DNA from: Hordeum vulgare subsp. vulgare
Taxonomy: Eukaryota; Streptophyta; Magnoliopsida; Poales; Poaceae
Assembly (NCBI RefSeq): GCF_904849725.1
Contig: NC_058523.1
Span: forward strand, 204,193,689 to 204,257,688
Length of the DNA stretch: 64,000 nucleotides
Direction of reading: 5' to 3'
The notes beneath the pieces are model-generated. The model worked only from the letters and a program-made list of their open reading frames with translations. It was not told the origin of the DNA and ran no database searches. Positions within the stretch are counted from its first letter, which is position 1. Each line of letters opens with the position of its first letter. This document shows, one piece after another, positions 1 through 11,293 of the stretch. The translations under genes were made by a program, and so were the position numbers.

Positions 1-256
1 CACTTTCTTGGCCCTCAAGCCTCCTCATCTTCTTCCGTTCTGGAATAAATCATTTTGGCGATTTTATTCCGTTTGGACTCCGTTCAAAAATCAGATCTGA
101 AAAGAGTCAAAAACACAGAAAAAACAGGAACTAGCGCTTGGCACCGAGTTAATAAGTTAGTCCCAAAAAAGATAAAAAAGGTAAACAAAACATCCAAAGT
201 TGACAAGATAACAACGTGAAACCGTCAAAAATTATAGATACGTTTGATACGTATCA
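1..256 (-). mobile_element. LTR fragment of an Athila-type Gypsy element, cut by the window edge
   Basis: Read on the minus strand this begins TGATACG at 256, the usual first bases of the Triticeae Athila-type LTRs seen elsewhere in this window, and follows LTR 1 of the composite block (32280-32499) closely. No polypurine tract follows 256, so this is an outer 5' end: the element body lies left of the window. Its five-base flank ACCAC (257-261) should recur at the other end of that element. It interrupts the Tat element just upstream of the antisense gene start at 272. Confidence 0.8.
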
Positions 257-271
257 ACCACCACCGTTGAG

Positions 272-1508
272 ATGACGAAAGGGGAGACAGGGAATCATGA
301 GCGGGCCAAGAAAGGAGGTAACGCAAAGAAGCCGTCGGGTGCTCGATCTGCAGTGCCACCGGGATGGATCCAGGGGGATTTCCTCCCATCGACCGTCAAG
401 GAGGTTGACGTCTTGAACCTTGTCAGTGACAAACTGATAGCCGCCGATTCATGGAGGTTGTCGGAGGGGGAAGTCGAGCTGGAGCCACGCGAAGGTGAGA
501 GAGTCCTCCTCCTCGCCCATGTCAAGCGAGGTTTTTCCTTGCCTCCTCATACATTCATCCGCGGATTCTTGAACTTTTTCGGTGATCAACTCCACCACCT
601 TCCTCCAAATGCTATCGCATACCTTGTCGCATTCATAACGTTGTGCGAATGTTTCTTGGGTTGTTCTCCTCATTAGGGACTGTTCAAACATATCTTTGTC
701 GTACATTCTCAGTCGGTAAAAAAGCCAATCCTAGGGATAGTAGAACCAAGATCATCCAGCTGTGTGGTGGCTTGGGGATCCAGAAGAGGAGTAAGAGTGC
801 GTTTTCGCAAATGACTCTTCCTAAATCCGTCTGAGTCTGGAAATCGACTTGGTTTTATTGCAAAGATGTTGCAACCCCGAATATGTTGACTGGTCTTCCC
901 CCCCTTCACTTTGGAGCGACCTACTGCTCCCAGAACGCTCACTGTGTTAGAGGGGGAGAGGGTCTAGGTAGGAATTCTGGTGAATGCGTTAGTCCATCTG
1001 ATCCGTGGCGGGGTGACTGGGATGGACCTACTTGAGACATTTCTCAGTCGGCGTATTCAACCTCCTCAAGCAAGAGATCACGCCGTGTGGCATTATTCAG
1101 GTCCCGAAGACTCCACTCAGTCACACCCAAAGGAGGTATCCGAAGAAACCGTGACGCAGTGGCTCAGAAGCATCACTGGGGCCTGCGGCAATCCGCCCGG
1201 AGCCAAATGAGTCTTGCCCTTCTCTGCTGAGAATAAGCCGCCAAACGTGGTGAGTTGTGTCCTTACCGAGTACTTTCATATCTTTGTCGAGTGATTGAGT
1301 CTCCAATCGACTGACTTTGTTGGTTTTATATCTCGCAGGAGTTGAAAAATATGTACTCACCCGTGTCGAACGAAGATCAACTTTAAGTCGGTGGAGAGAG
1401 TGAAGGCGGCAGCGGAGATAGTGATTAAGCCGAGGACAGCGAGGACATCGAAGACAGTTCAAAGGAGAGTGAAGAGGAGATTCAGTCTCCTCCACGCAAC
1501 GAGTCTCA
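272..1508 (+). pseudogene. Antisense extra gene of the Tat element, 5' part (Transposase_28-like)
   Basis: Runs opposite to gag-pol. The first 134 codons from ATG 272 include VSDKLIAADSWRLSEGE, ERVLLLAHVKRGFSLPPH and HHLPPNAIAYLVAFITLCE, matching from memory the plant 'putative gypsy type transposon' domain (PF04195) found in extra ORFs of Tat elements. The similarity continues across an in-frame TAG at 674 and frame changes: KKANPRDSRTKIIQLCGG (about 720-770), then GVTGMDLLETFLSRRIQP and EETVTQWLRSITGACG (about 1000-1190). At least three stops break it. It is cut at 1510 by the Athila element and resumes at 8622. Its molecular role is not known; similar ORFs recur in many plant Tat elements, which suggests a retained function. 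Confidence 0.75.
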
Positions 1509-1510
1509 AT

Positions 1511-3169
1511 TGATGACGAGTTGATGGATATACCTCTCGCCCCTCGTTGGTTACCCCAAGTGGAATGTGCAGATGTAGTCAGCCGCAGATTTCCCTTACA
1601 CGGAGATTGTAAGGTTTATCGAACCAAGAGGACTCCTAGATTCAACAAGTAGGTGTCTTCCACCCTAGCGCTAGCAGAAGACATGGATCTACACACTCAA
1701 CAAATAACTTTGCTCCCAACGAGCACAGAGAGGTTGTCAATCTCTCCAGCCTTGTAGTTTGCAAAGGATCAAAACACAAGCGGGAAAGTAATAGTGATTG
1801 CAATGGAAAAGTAAATGAAAGCAGTAAATGATGGAGGTGTAAACAATGATGGTGATATGGACCGGAGTCACATGATGTTCACAAGTGATGTCTCTCTCCA
1901 AAAAGATGATTAACAACTATGCTAGGGTAAACACATCATAGTTGGGCAATTGACATAATTATGATCGCACCCCAATGCTAATTATGCTACTTGATAGTTA
2001 GAGGTTCAATAGTAATGGGCAGTACGCCAAGACAAGTAGACCGTTTATTCATCAGCATCTACTTACTAATCATCCACCTTGAGATATCTATCCAGAACAT
2101 CTCTTCGGTATTAAGTTTCGAGCCCCACCCAAAGTGTAAACTCAAAGCAATGGACAACTGCATTAACGAACTATGCGTAAGGTAAACAATCCTTGCAACT
2201 GTGGTCACAAGCATCGTTGTTTTCTACCTGGTGGCAACAAGCACATCCTTTAGTCTCATGTTTCTATCACTCAAGCTAGACATCGAGGGGCATGATCCCA
2301 CAATCATGCATAACGCTCCCTCTTGAAGTTACAATCTACTACTTGGCCAAAGAAATAAATAGCAACGGAGAACATGCATGAATTACTAAGGAACATAATA
2401 TAAAAGGATAATCAAATATATAACTCATAACAATCTGAACATAATCTCATAATCCATCAGATCCCAACAAACCGAGCATACTAATAGCAAGAGAATTACA
2501 TAGATGCCTTGATCATGTAGGGCAGCTCACCAGGACTAACCAATGAAGCACAAGATTGGAGAGAAGACATCACATAGCTACTGGTCATGGACTGATGGTC
2601 CAAGGTGGACTACTCACGGCACATCCGGGAAGCGTCCATGCCGGTGGAGAAGCTCCCGAAGGTCAATCCTCCCTCCGGCAAGGTGCCGGGAAGGGGTCTC
2701 CTGACGCTCCCGATCTCGGAAGCGCTGCGACAGCGGAACGGTGGAGAAATTCGCGATTCCAGAAGTTCTGTAAGGGTTTCCTCTTGGGACTCTAAATTTA
2801 GGCCAAAGGAGGGCACCGGAGGAGGTGGGACCCACCCAGGCACCCTCCTGGCGCGGCCTAGGGCCTGGCCGCGCGAACACGTCGCCTGGGAGGCCCCTCG
2901 ACCCCCTCTGGCCCATCTTCGGTGATCCGGAAGCTTTCGTTTCGTTGATGTTTTATATATATTTCTCTGGAATTTTTCGGGCTTCGGAAAATTGGGTAAA
3001 AGCCCGTGCAAAATAGACATCAGCAGACAGAAACTGGCACTGGGTGCACTGAGTTAGTAGATTGGTCCAAATATGTGTAAAATGACATAAAAGTGTAGCA
3101 AAACATAAACAATGTCACCCAAAAGATCATGGAACAAGAAGAAATTATAGATACGTTTGGGACGTATCA
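1511..3169 (-). repeat. Left (3') LTR of the 1511-8616 element
   Basis: Starts TGATGACGAG and ends CGTATCA at 3169, immediately before the polypurine tract. The GC-rich block at 2640-2930 gives several overlapping ORFs on both strands that I regard as chance. The TATA-like spot around 2788-2800 (minus strand) is decayed compared with the right copy. Confidence 0.9.
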
Positions 3170-3184
3170 ACATCCCCAAGCTTA
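3170..3184 (-). other. Polypurine tract of the 1511-8616 element
   Basis: On the minus strand TAAGCTTGGGGATGT sits directly against the 3' LTR start, the usual place of plus-strand DNA priming. The same AAGCTTGGGGA core adjoins LTRs at 32500, 44550 and 62466. Confidence 0.85.
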
Positions 3185-6124
3185 ATTTCTGCTCGTCCTC
3201 GAGGAGAGAAATGATAACACAATAATTTCTGTGGTGACATGCTAACACACATATAAGAACTCCAAAGTAAATCAAGTGAGATATGCAATTCAAGTCAAGA
3301 CAATAACAAGCAAGAGTATATATCTAGTATTGAGTTTAGCAAAGTAAGAACATAAAGGTGCAAGAGCTCTCGCTGTCCATGACTCGAATGTCTCCAAATG
3401 GTGTTTGCGTGCAAGAAGTGGGAGACGGGTGATATCACAAAATATATTTTAATTGATAACTCAATCTACTAGACCTCGCACTTAGTCTTCTTCGAAATCT
3501 TATTTTGACTCATCCCTAGACCACTAGTGAGGCACAAGTCAAAATGATCATCTCCCTTTTGACTTTGAGCATGCATGCAATGGATGAGCGCAAGCAAGAT
3601 ACGTTTGCACTTAGGATGGCAAATAGAATAATGATGGCGAAGTAAGACAAAAAGGTGTGATAGCTCACATCAATGAGGACAATCATAGGCGAGAGAAAGC
3701 CAAATGATAGATATGATGTGACGAGTAGGCATTGTCCTGTAACGGATGCACATATGAGCTAAGGTAAGCTCTCCAATGGAACTAGTGGGGGTGCATCCAA
3801 CTTGTTTGCTCATGAAGACCTATAGCTCATTTGAGGATGCTCATTATTGGAATATGCTAACCAAGTTCTATAGTGTAAGGGTCCCCACATAGTTATGCAT
3901 GAATGATAATCTCTATGTAGTACAAATATAGCAATGGAGTACGAGTGTGGATCTTTAAAAAGGAATAGTAGTGTTGCCCCCTTCTCTCTCTCTTTTTCTC
4001 CTTTTTTAATTTTTTGTGGCCTCTTTGGCTCTTTCTTTTTATCTCTCATTTGTCCTGTTTGGGATCTTTTGTTTTGTCCTCTTTGGGATCTTTTCCTCAC
4101 TTAAGGGCAACACTCTATGTTTTACATGAATAAAAAGAAAAATCATCACACTTTATAAGAAGTAATCAACATAAATACAAGTGAAAACTATCATGATGTG
4201 TGCAAATGTATGCCTCTGCCAGTGTAGCAGGATATGCAATGATACTAGCGCATCATGTAGCAATAATAAGGGCAAGGCCCAACTAGCATGGAGCTCCTCG
4301 ATCAAGCAAAAGCATGTATGACATGAAGATCAAGTCATGAGATGGTGGATGTTGCATGGCAATGTATCTCGGAAAAGGCTATGGAAATGCATTAATAGGT
4401 AGGTATGGTGGCTGTTTTGAGGAAAGATATAATGAGGCTTATGTATGAGAGAGTGTATCATGTCATGGGTTTGGATGCACCGCGGAGTTTGCACTAACTC
4501 TCAATGTGAGAAAGGGCAATGCACGGTACCGAAGAGGCTAGCAAAATATGGATAGTGGAAGTGCCAACAATCGAATACTCACATTAGTCCGAAGAACTCA
4601 TACACTTATTATCGGTAACTCTCTATCTAGCTAGGAAATTCACAAAGAGACAAGTACCCCGAGGAGGAATGTTTGGGGATTTGGTTATCCTTGCGCATCC
4701 TCGACTCATGGTAAGTGAGGGTACTCTATATATTCCAACCCCTCCAGAGGTTAGCGATCAATTTAGTAGCTAGAGTTCTCAACTAATTTTAGTTTTTGAA
4801 AACACACGAATTTCCCAAAATACGACACCTATCACTAATAGGCTCAAGCTCTTGGCACCAATAGTCCTAACGTTACTCAAATCAATACCTCAAAACTATT
4901 GCAAGTTACTACTATACTTAAATAGCAACCTGAATTACCTACTCATGCAAGACACACAACTCAGTGCAACGAGCCAACTCTCTAAACAAGATAAGCATGA
5001 TAACTCAAGAGAGTTCCAGAAGCAAATTAAATAATAGCTCTTAAAAATATAAGCATGAAAACTAAGAGCTAAGCATAGCAGTAGTTACGAAAAGTTGAAG
5101 AACACACATAAAAGATAAGCATGAAAACCTATGTTGTGTTCTAGAGTGGAATGGAGTGTGTCTCTCTCCAAAACAAGGTATGCTAGGTTCTGACTTTTTA
5201 TGAACAGCAAGCAAAACTAAATCAAAATAAAAAGAAAATAGCAGGACGCTCCAAGCATAGCACATATCATATGAAGTGATAAAAATATAGCATGGAGATG
5301 GACGAACTGATGATTGTTGATAGAGAAGGGGATGCACGGGGGCATCCCCAAGCTTAGACGCTTGAGTCTCCTTTGAATATTTCTTGGGGTGCATGGCGGC
5401 ATCCCCAAGCTTGAGCGCTTGACATTCATGTATCTTCTTTCATCATCTCCCACCGCATACTTAAAAACTTCCTTCATACGAAACTCATCATAAGCTGATT
5501 AGAGTGTTTAGTTCCCTTAATAAAATAATTCATTACCTGCTGGAAACAAAGATTTTCATGAAAAGCTACGTCTTATTATGAATGTAAAAAGGTTTTGCAA
5601 AGAAAAAGTAAGCTTAGCATTTGCAAAACAATGAAAACGGAAAACATGGCAGAATCTGTGAAAAACAGAACAAGAGGTAGCAAATAATTTTTTCGGGGTA
5701 CTTTTGCAACTCAAATCAAAAAACTCAGAACAGATGCTAGAAAGGAAATTATATAGAGCATGCTTTAAAACACATTCAGATCAAAAAGATTGTCTGGTGA
5801 TTTTTGGTGAATTTTTCCGTCACGCCGACAGAATCTGTTTCTGGACAACATGTTACAATTTTTGAACTTTATTGCAATCGGAGGCTATAACTTGGCACAA
5901 AGCTTGAAAATAAAGATACAATGATGTTGCTACAGTAGTAACAAGCATCAAGACCACTAAAACCTAAAGTAAAAAACTCAAAGTAAAGATAACAAGGGTT
6001 GTCTCCCTAGAGCTCTTTCTTTATAGCCATAAAGATAGTCTTAAGATTTTAATGATGCTCTCGTAGGAATAAGAGTTGTAGAACTAAAGAGAGCATCAAG
6101 AAGCAAATACCTAACACATTTAAG
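3185..6124 (-). other. Non-coding 3' internal region of the Athila element
   Basis: About 2.9 kb without convincing coding sequence; the short ORFs are not conserved in its relatives. It is A/T-rich, has a pyrimidine-rich patch at 3980-4100 and shares its general layout with 32516-33723 plus 40482-41927 and with 44565-47458. Two internal polypurine-tract copies are listed separately. Confidence 0.7.
5332..5412 (-). repeat. Pair of internal polypurine-tract-like copies
   Basis: GGCATCCCCAAGCTTAG at 5341 and GGCATCCCCAAGCTTGAG at 5398 repeat the polypurine tract of 3170, about 2.2 kb inside the element. The first is preceded by GGGGATGC (about 5332), forming a small inverted repeat. Matching pairs occur at 41210/41262 and 46731/46785. 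Confidence 0.7.
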
Positions 6125-6130
6125 TCTAAA

Positions 6131-6782
6131 ATGCTTCCTATGCATAGGAATATTTCAATAGAATATTTCATTGAAGCACAAAGCAATAAGCATAGGAAGG
6201 CAAAACAAGTGCAGCTTCAAAACCTTCAACATAAAGAGAGGGAAATTGATATTATTGAAATATCTATAAGCATATGTTCCCTTCTCATAATAATTTTCAG
6301 TGGGATCATGAATAAACTCAACAATATAAGTATCACATAAAGCATTCTTACCATGATCCACGTGGACTTCATGAAGAGGATAAAACTTGGAGTAAAAGAG
6401 ACACTTAATCTCTTCTCAATCCCGTAGGTGAGAATCATCGAGTAGCCTATAAATTCCAATGCTTTTCCTTTCAATAACAAGGCAAATAATTCCTCGTGAC
6501 TCCATCTCTTGTCAAACCTGAAGTCTTAAACAACTCACAAAGTTTTGTAAGTTTCAACAAATGAATACTAGGATTGACTGTTCCATCTCCTGCACAACAA
6601 TCATTCCTAATTATTTGAATTATCCCAAGTGGTATTTTGAATGGGATACATTCAGTAGGTGGAGGAGACTTCTCTACCATGGGTGTGGTAAAGCAGCCTT
6701 CCCAAGCAGCGAACTAAGAGTGTGGTTTTCCATAAGCCTAACTAGTGAAGTCACACAACTTAGTGTTCTCAGTGGAACCCAT
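6131..6782 (-). pseudogene. Decayed gag start joined to a terminal hydrophobic ORF
   Basis: Reading leftward from 6782 the peptide opens MGSTENTKLCDF, similar to the gag start SENTKLCDF of 49534. Gag-like segments follow: CCAGDGTVNPSIHLLKLTKL, and near 6420 LLDDSHLRD and SKFYPLHEVHVDHGKN, with stops and frame changes. It then passes into DTYIVEFIHDPTENYYEKG and FPLFMLKVLKLHLFCLPML (6155-6340), which match the end of the ORF at 41928-42674. The middle of gag and all of pol are missing, so the two ends of the coding region have been fused by deletion. Confidence 0.65.
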
Positions 6783-6929
6783 AGCAGCAACAACAAGCAA
6801 GAACAAAGCAACTAATTTTTTTGTGGTTTTTGGTATAAGACTCTAAAGCAAAAACTAGAAAGCAAACTAACAAGACTAAAAATCAAAGGTAAAGAATAGT
6901 GTGCAACTCCCCTATCTTGAAGACTGGAG

Positions 6930-6949
6930 TCCCCGGCAACGGCGCCAGA
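6930..6949 (-). other. Primer-binding site, tRNA-Asp type
   Basis: The minus strand carries TGGCGCCGTTGCCGGGGAC, complementary to the 3' end of plant tRNA-Asp (GUC). It is separated from the right LTR by a few bases (AATTTGCT). Confidence 0.85.
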
Positions 6950-6957
6950 AATTTGCT

Positions 6958-8616
6958 CCATGACGAGTTGATGGATATACTTCTCACCCCTCATTGGTAA
7001 CCCCAAGTGGAAGGTGGAGATGTAGTCAGCGGCAGATTTCCCTTACACGAAGACTGTAAGATTTATCGAACCAAGAGGACTCCTAGGCTCAACAAGTAGG
7101 TGTCTTCCACTCTGGCGCTAGCAGAAGACGTGGACATGCACACACAAGAAATAACTTTGCTCCCAACGAGTACACAGAGGTTGTCAATCTCTCCGGCCTT
7201 ATAGTTTGCAAAGGATCAAAACACAAGCGGGAAAGTAATAGTGATTACGACGGAAAAGTAAATGACAGCGGTAAATGATGGAGGTGTAAACAATGATGGT
7301 GATATGGACCGGAGCTACATGATGTTCACTAGTGATGTCTCTCTCCCAAAAGATGATAAACAACTATGCTAGGGTAAACAAATCACAGTTGGGCAATTGA
7401 CAGAATTATGATTGCACCACAATGCTAATTATGCTACTTGATGGTTAGAGGTTCAATAGTAATGGGAGGTACGCCAAGACAAGTAGACCGTTTATTCATC
7501 AGCATCTACTTACTAATCATCCACCTTGAGATATCTATCCAGAACATCTCTCCGGTATTAAGTTGCGAGCCCCACCCAAAGTGTAAACTCAGAGCAACGG
7601 ACAACTGCATCAACGAACTATGCGTAAGGTAAACAATCCTTGCAACCGTGGTCACAAGCACCGTTGTTTTCTCCCTAGTGGCAACAAGCACATCCCCTAG
7701 TCTCATGTTTCTAGCAGTCAAGCTAGACATCGAGGGGCATGAACCCACAATCATGCATAACGCTCCCTCTTGGAGTTACAATCTACTACTTGGCCAAAGC
7801 AATAAATAGCAACGGAGAATATGCATGAATAACTAAGGAACATAATATAAAAGGATAATCAAATATATAACTCATAACAATCTGAACAAAATCTCATAAT
7901 CCATCAGATCCCAACAAACCGAGCATAGCAATAGCAAGAGAATTACATAGATGCCTTGATCATGGAGGGAAACTCACAAGGACTAACCATTGAAGCACAA
8001 GATCGGGAGAGAAGACATCACATAGCTACTGGTCATGGACTCATGGTCCAAGGAGGACTACTCACGGCACATCCGGGAAGTATCCATGGCGGTGGAGAAG
8101 CTCCCGGAGGTCAATCCTCCCTCCGGCAGTGTGCCAGGAAGGGGTCTCCTGACGCTCCGATCTCGGAAGCACTGTGGCGGCGGAACGGTGGAGAAATTGC
8201 GATTCCAGAAGTTCTGTAAGGGTTTCCTCTCGGGACTCTAAATATAGGCCAAAGGAGGGCACCGGAGGAGGTGGGACCCACCCAGGCAGCCTCCTGGCGC
8301 GACCTAGGGCCTGGCCACGCCAGTAGGTCGCCTGGGAGGCACGTGGCCCCTCCTTTGGCCCATCTTCGGTGATTCGGAAGCTTCCGTTTCACTGATTTTT
8401 TATATATATTTTTCTGGAATTTTTCGGGCTTCGAAAAATTGGCTAAAACCCCGTGCAAAATAGACATCAGCAAACAGAAACTCGCACTGGGTGCACTGAG
8501 TTAGTAGGTTAGTCCAAATATGTTTACAATGATATAAAAGTGTAGCAAAACATATAACAATGTCACCAAAAGATCATGGAACAAGCAGAAATTATAGATA
8601 CGTTTGGGACGTATCA
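6958..8616 (-). repeat. Right (5') LTR of the 1511-8616 element
   Basis: Ends CGTATCA at 8616 followed by TSD TCAAT. Its inner boundary reads CCATGACGAG where the left copy has TGATGACGAG, so the terminal dinucleotide has mutated. A TATA-like CTATATTTAG lies on the minus strand near 8237-8250, a likely promoter for the element. Confidence 0.88.
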
Positions 8617-8621
8617 TCAAT

Positions 8622-11062
8622 CCAAGCATCGCCAAGACCCGACGGCTACCCCAAGCAAGACCCTGGTGTCAAGCACGAGAAATATGAAGCGTGATAGGGC
8701 CGCAACAACTGAGTCGGCAGAGAAGGCTGCGTAACAGCCCAAACCCGACGCTCGCAAACCTCGGAAGGCTTTGTCCCGAATGAGGATCATTGTGCGAGTT
8801 GCTTCAGCGTGAGTGTGTACTTCATTTCTTTTGTTGTTGTCAATTTCATGCCTTTGATGTACGAGTGGAATTTTCTTGTGAGAGTTGATACCTCGGTGAC
8901 ATCACCTACTCGAGATGAAGAGGATCACATGGACGTGGATGCCGCAAACGTGTTCACCTCCCAACGAGGTATAACAAATCTTCACTTTGTTGTGCTTTCT
9001 GAATTTAATTCGTCGGTTGGATAAACGAACATTGTCGATTGACAGCTACAAACGTCATCCACTTGGAGGAGGATGAAGAACTCAATTGGTTGACTGATGA
9101 GTTGCCTTCAGAACTTGGTGACTCGTCCTGAGCCAAAACTAGGCTTGAGATTCCGTTGTCGAATGCTCCTCCGACGAGTTCAACCCTTGTGACTCCAGGG
9201 CCGATTGAACAACTTCCGGTAGCTCCTGTGACTTTGGCTGTAGTGCCGACTCCTGTAATGCCTGCATTCTCTCTGCATCGTGTCCTAGAGGACCATACTG
9301 GAGCTGGTAAGGAGGCCATGATCCAGGCTGAGCAGATGATGTTGCGAACCAAGGAGGCGTATGAGGCTAGCAAGTTGGCGTATGATGCCAGCTCGACGCT
9401 TCGTGCTAACGTCAGAGTAAGTGCGATTGTAAGTGCATGTATGATTGAATTTTTTCCATCTTGACTCTACACCCATTGGGTGTTTTCTTTTGGCATATAC
9501 TTGCTTGTTTCTTGTCCAGTGGGGGCACGCTGAGTGCACCCACTCGGTGTAGTCCCCCAGACCGTTGTTGAATGACGGTGACATCGGCAGGGGTCTTTGA
9601 TTGGTTTCTGATAGTCGTTGACACTCTACACAATAGACCTGTGCGAGTGATAACAAGTCCAGCGGGGCACGCTGAGTGCACCCACTGGGTGTAGCCCCCG
9701 AGACCGTAGTCGAGTGCTTGCATCAGCGGTGGTCTGATTGAGACAGTTGTAGATAATAGCTCTCTTTTTTTGATTCGGACAGGCCGGACCTGGTCGAGTG
9801 CTGGTTTATCTAGTGGGGGCACGCTGAGTGAACCCACTGGGTGTAGTTACCGAAACTATTGTGGATCATTTACGATGGGCAGTAGTCTTAAGAACTCGGA
9901 CTCAGAGTCCTTTTTCATACTTGAAGCACGCTTGTCATTCAGTCCTGCGGGTTTCATGAACATAATTTCCATCAACCATGATATGACGCTGTGTAGGGGT
10001 GTGGGTTAGGGCGACGGACCGCCAACCACTCAACTGACCTTGCTCTTTTCCACTCAGGACTGGGAAGTTATTAATGTCGACCAAGAATGACCTGAACCGT
10101 GCATAGACCGAGCTGAAGGCCATTCAAGGTAAACTTTGTCGAACAATCACACCATCATTTTCGTCTTCTTTCCTTTGAACCGAGTGGTCACGCTTGAATA
10201 GGCATGCGTAATGAGAACCGTCGACTCCAAGCGCGACTCAACAATGTTGTTAGATACCGTGAAAAAAGAGCTTGAAGATCAAGACCTGGAACTCGTTGAT
10301 GCCTAGAAGGTGGTGAAGGAGAAAACTGCAGCTGCTGAGAAGAAGCTTGCTGCAGTCGGCAAGCTAGAAGAAGAGAACGCCAAACTGAAGGAGGAACGGG
10401 CCGACTGGAGAAATAAGCTTGAACATATGACCAAGAGGAAGAACGGCCTCGAGAAATACTTGGGTGACTTTGCAAAGAAGATGTTCGGCATGCTTACTAG
10501 TAACTTTCTTTCGCCAAGTGAATTTCCTTCATTTCGACCGAACGATAGTGTGGCCAACTTTTCATTTTCCCTTTGTGTAGACTTATGTCAGGACTTTGAA
10601 AAGGAGAATGAAGAGATCGAGCCGAACCTGGACCCCACCAAGTCTCCTGTTGGGGATGCAGTGACCATGAACATGTTTCGCCTCGACGCTCGTCTCAAAA
10701 AAGTTCAAGAATATGTGGCCTGACTAAGGAGTGCACTTGAAAGGATCGGCAAGGAACTTTGGTGAGAAGACTCCCTCCAGACGGACCTTGAGTCAATGAT
10801 GAGCCGCCTCGACCAGATTCCCAGTCGGGTACAAGCATGGAAGAAGTTTGTTGCACGCTGTCGAGCTGATGTGGCTCTTTCACTCGTCCGAGGCCATTGC
10901 AAGGAGGCTAAGGAGGACAAACTGAAGGTGCTCCGGGTGGCTAATACCAAAAAGCTTCAGTTCAAGAACTTCATGGAGACCTTCATCGACACAGCCACCC
11001 GCATCGCTGATGGGTTTGACCTAGACACCTTCGTCAAGCCTGTGGGTCCCGGCGCGCCTTGA
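8622..11062 (+). pseudogene. Antisense extra gene of the Tat element, 3' part, spliced
   Basis: Continuation of the 272-1508 gene after the TCAAT insertion. Four GT-AG introns can be placed because they keep the reading frame: 8969-9045, 9417-10057, 10129-10201 and 10500-10580. Exons encode an acidic segment (VIHLEEDEELNWLTDELP), a heptad-rich probable coiled coil (EKKLAAVGKLEEENAKLKEE) and a conserved tail with CQDFEKENEEIEPNLDP and IPSRVQAWKKFVARCRADVA, ending at the TGA of 11060. Stops include TGA near 9129, TAG at 10104, TAG near 10305 and TGA near 10723. This tail is familiar to me from wheat Tat-element proteins, but no biochemical function is known. Confidence 0.7.
9515..9860 (+). repeat. 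Three copies of a partly palindromic motif inside an intron
   Basis: GGGGGCACGCTGAGTG followed by CACCCACTGGGTGTAG and CCCC recurs at about 9518, 9661 and 9812, a spacing of 143-150 bp, inside the 641-bp intron. The outer GGGGGCA and TGTAGCCCCC are roughly complementary. The intron is otherwise unremarkable. Confidence 0.6.
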
Positions 11063-11293
11063 AAAAAAAACTTTTATTGCATATTAAATTTTACTTGCCT
11101 CGGTATGCCGAGAGATGATGTAACCGTTTAAAACTTCATTCGGGCCTTAAGTACGAGTACTTTCGTTTGCGTAGACGACTTTAATCCATGCTATAGATCT
11201 TAGTTTATCTGCATTTGGCTTTCGAATCTTTGCCTTGACTAAGCTTGTTTGGTTTCTGAATGAGCTTAATGTTCATTACTCAGAAGAATTTTG
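11063..11293. other. Short spacer after the antisense gene
   Basis: A/T-rich sequence after the stop of the antisense gene. It contains AATAAA-free T-rich stretches and no ORF or element boundary that I can see. Confidence 0.5.

Larger units (their letters stand above)
1511..8616 (-). mobile_element. Non-autonomous Athila-clade Gypsy element, complete with TSD
   Basis: Bounded by TSD TCAAT (1506-1510 and 8617-8621). Two LTRs of about 1,659 bp flank a 3.8-kb internal region with a polypurine tract at 3170-3184 and a tRNA-Asp primer site at 6930-6949. Coding is reduced to a decayed gag start fused to a terminal hydrophobic ORF; no protease, RT, RNase H or integrase is visible. LTR copies differ at roughly one site in ten where compared by eye, so the insertion is old. 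Replication would have depended on a related autonomous element. Confidence 0.9.

Noticed and set aside
2556..3020. ORFs in the GC-rich part of the left LTR, repeated at 7956-8473
   Set aside because: LTR regulatory/leader sequence on an element of opposite strand; frames differ between the two copies.
6930..6949. Possible tRNA-Asp gene
   Set aside because: Only the 3'-terminal 18-20 bases match, next to an LTR; these are primer-binding sites (also at 42880, 49730 and 55268).
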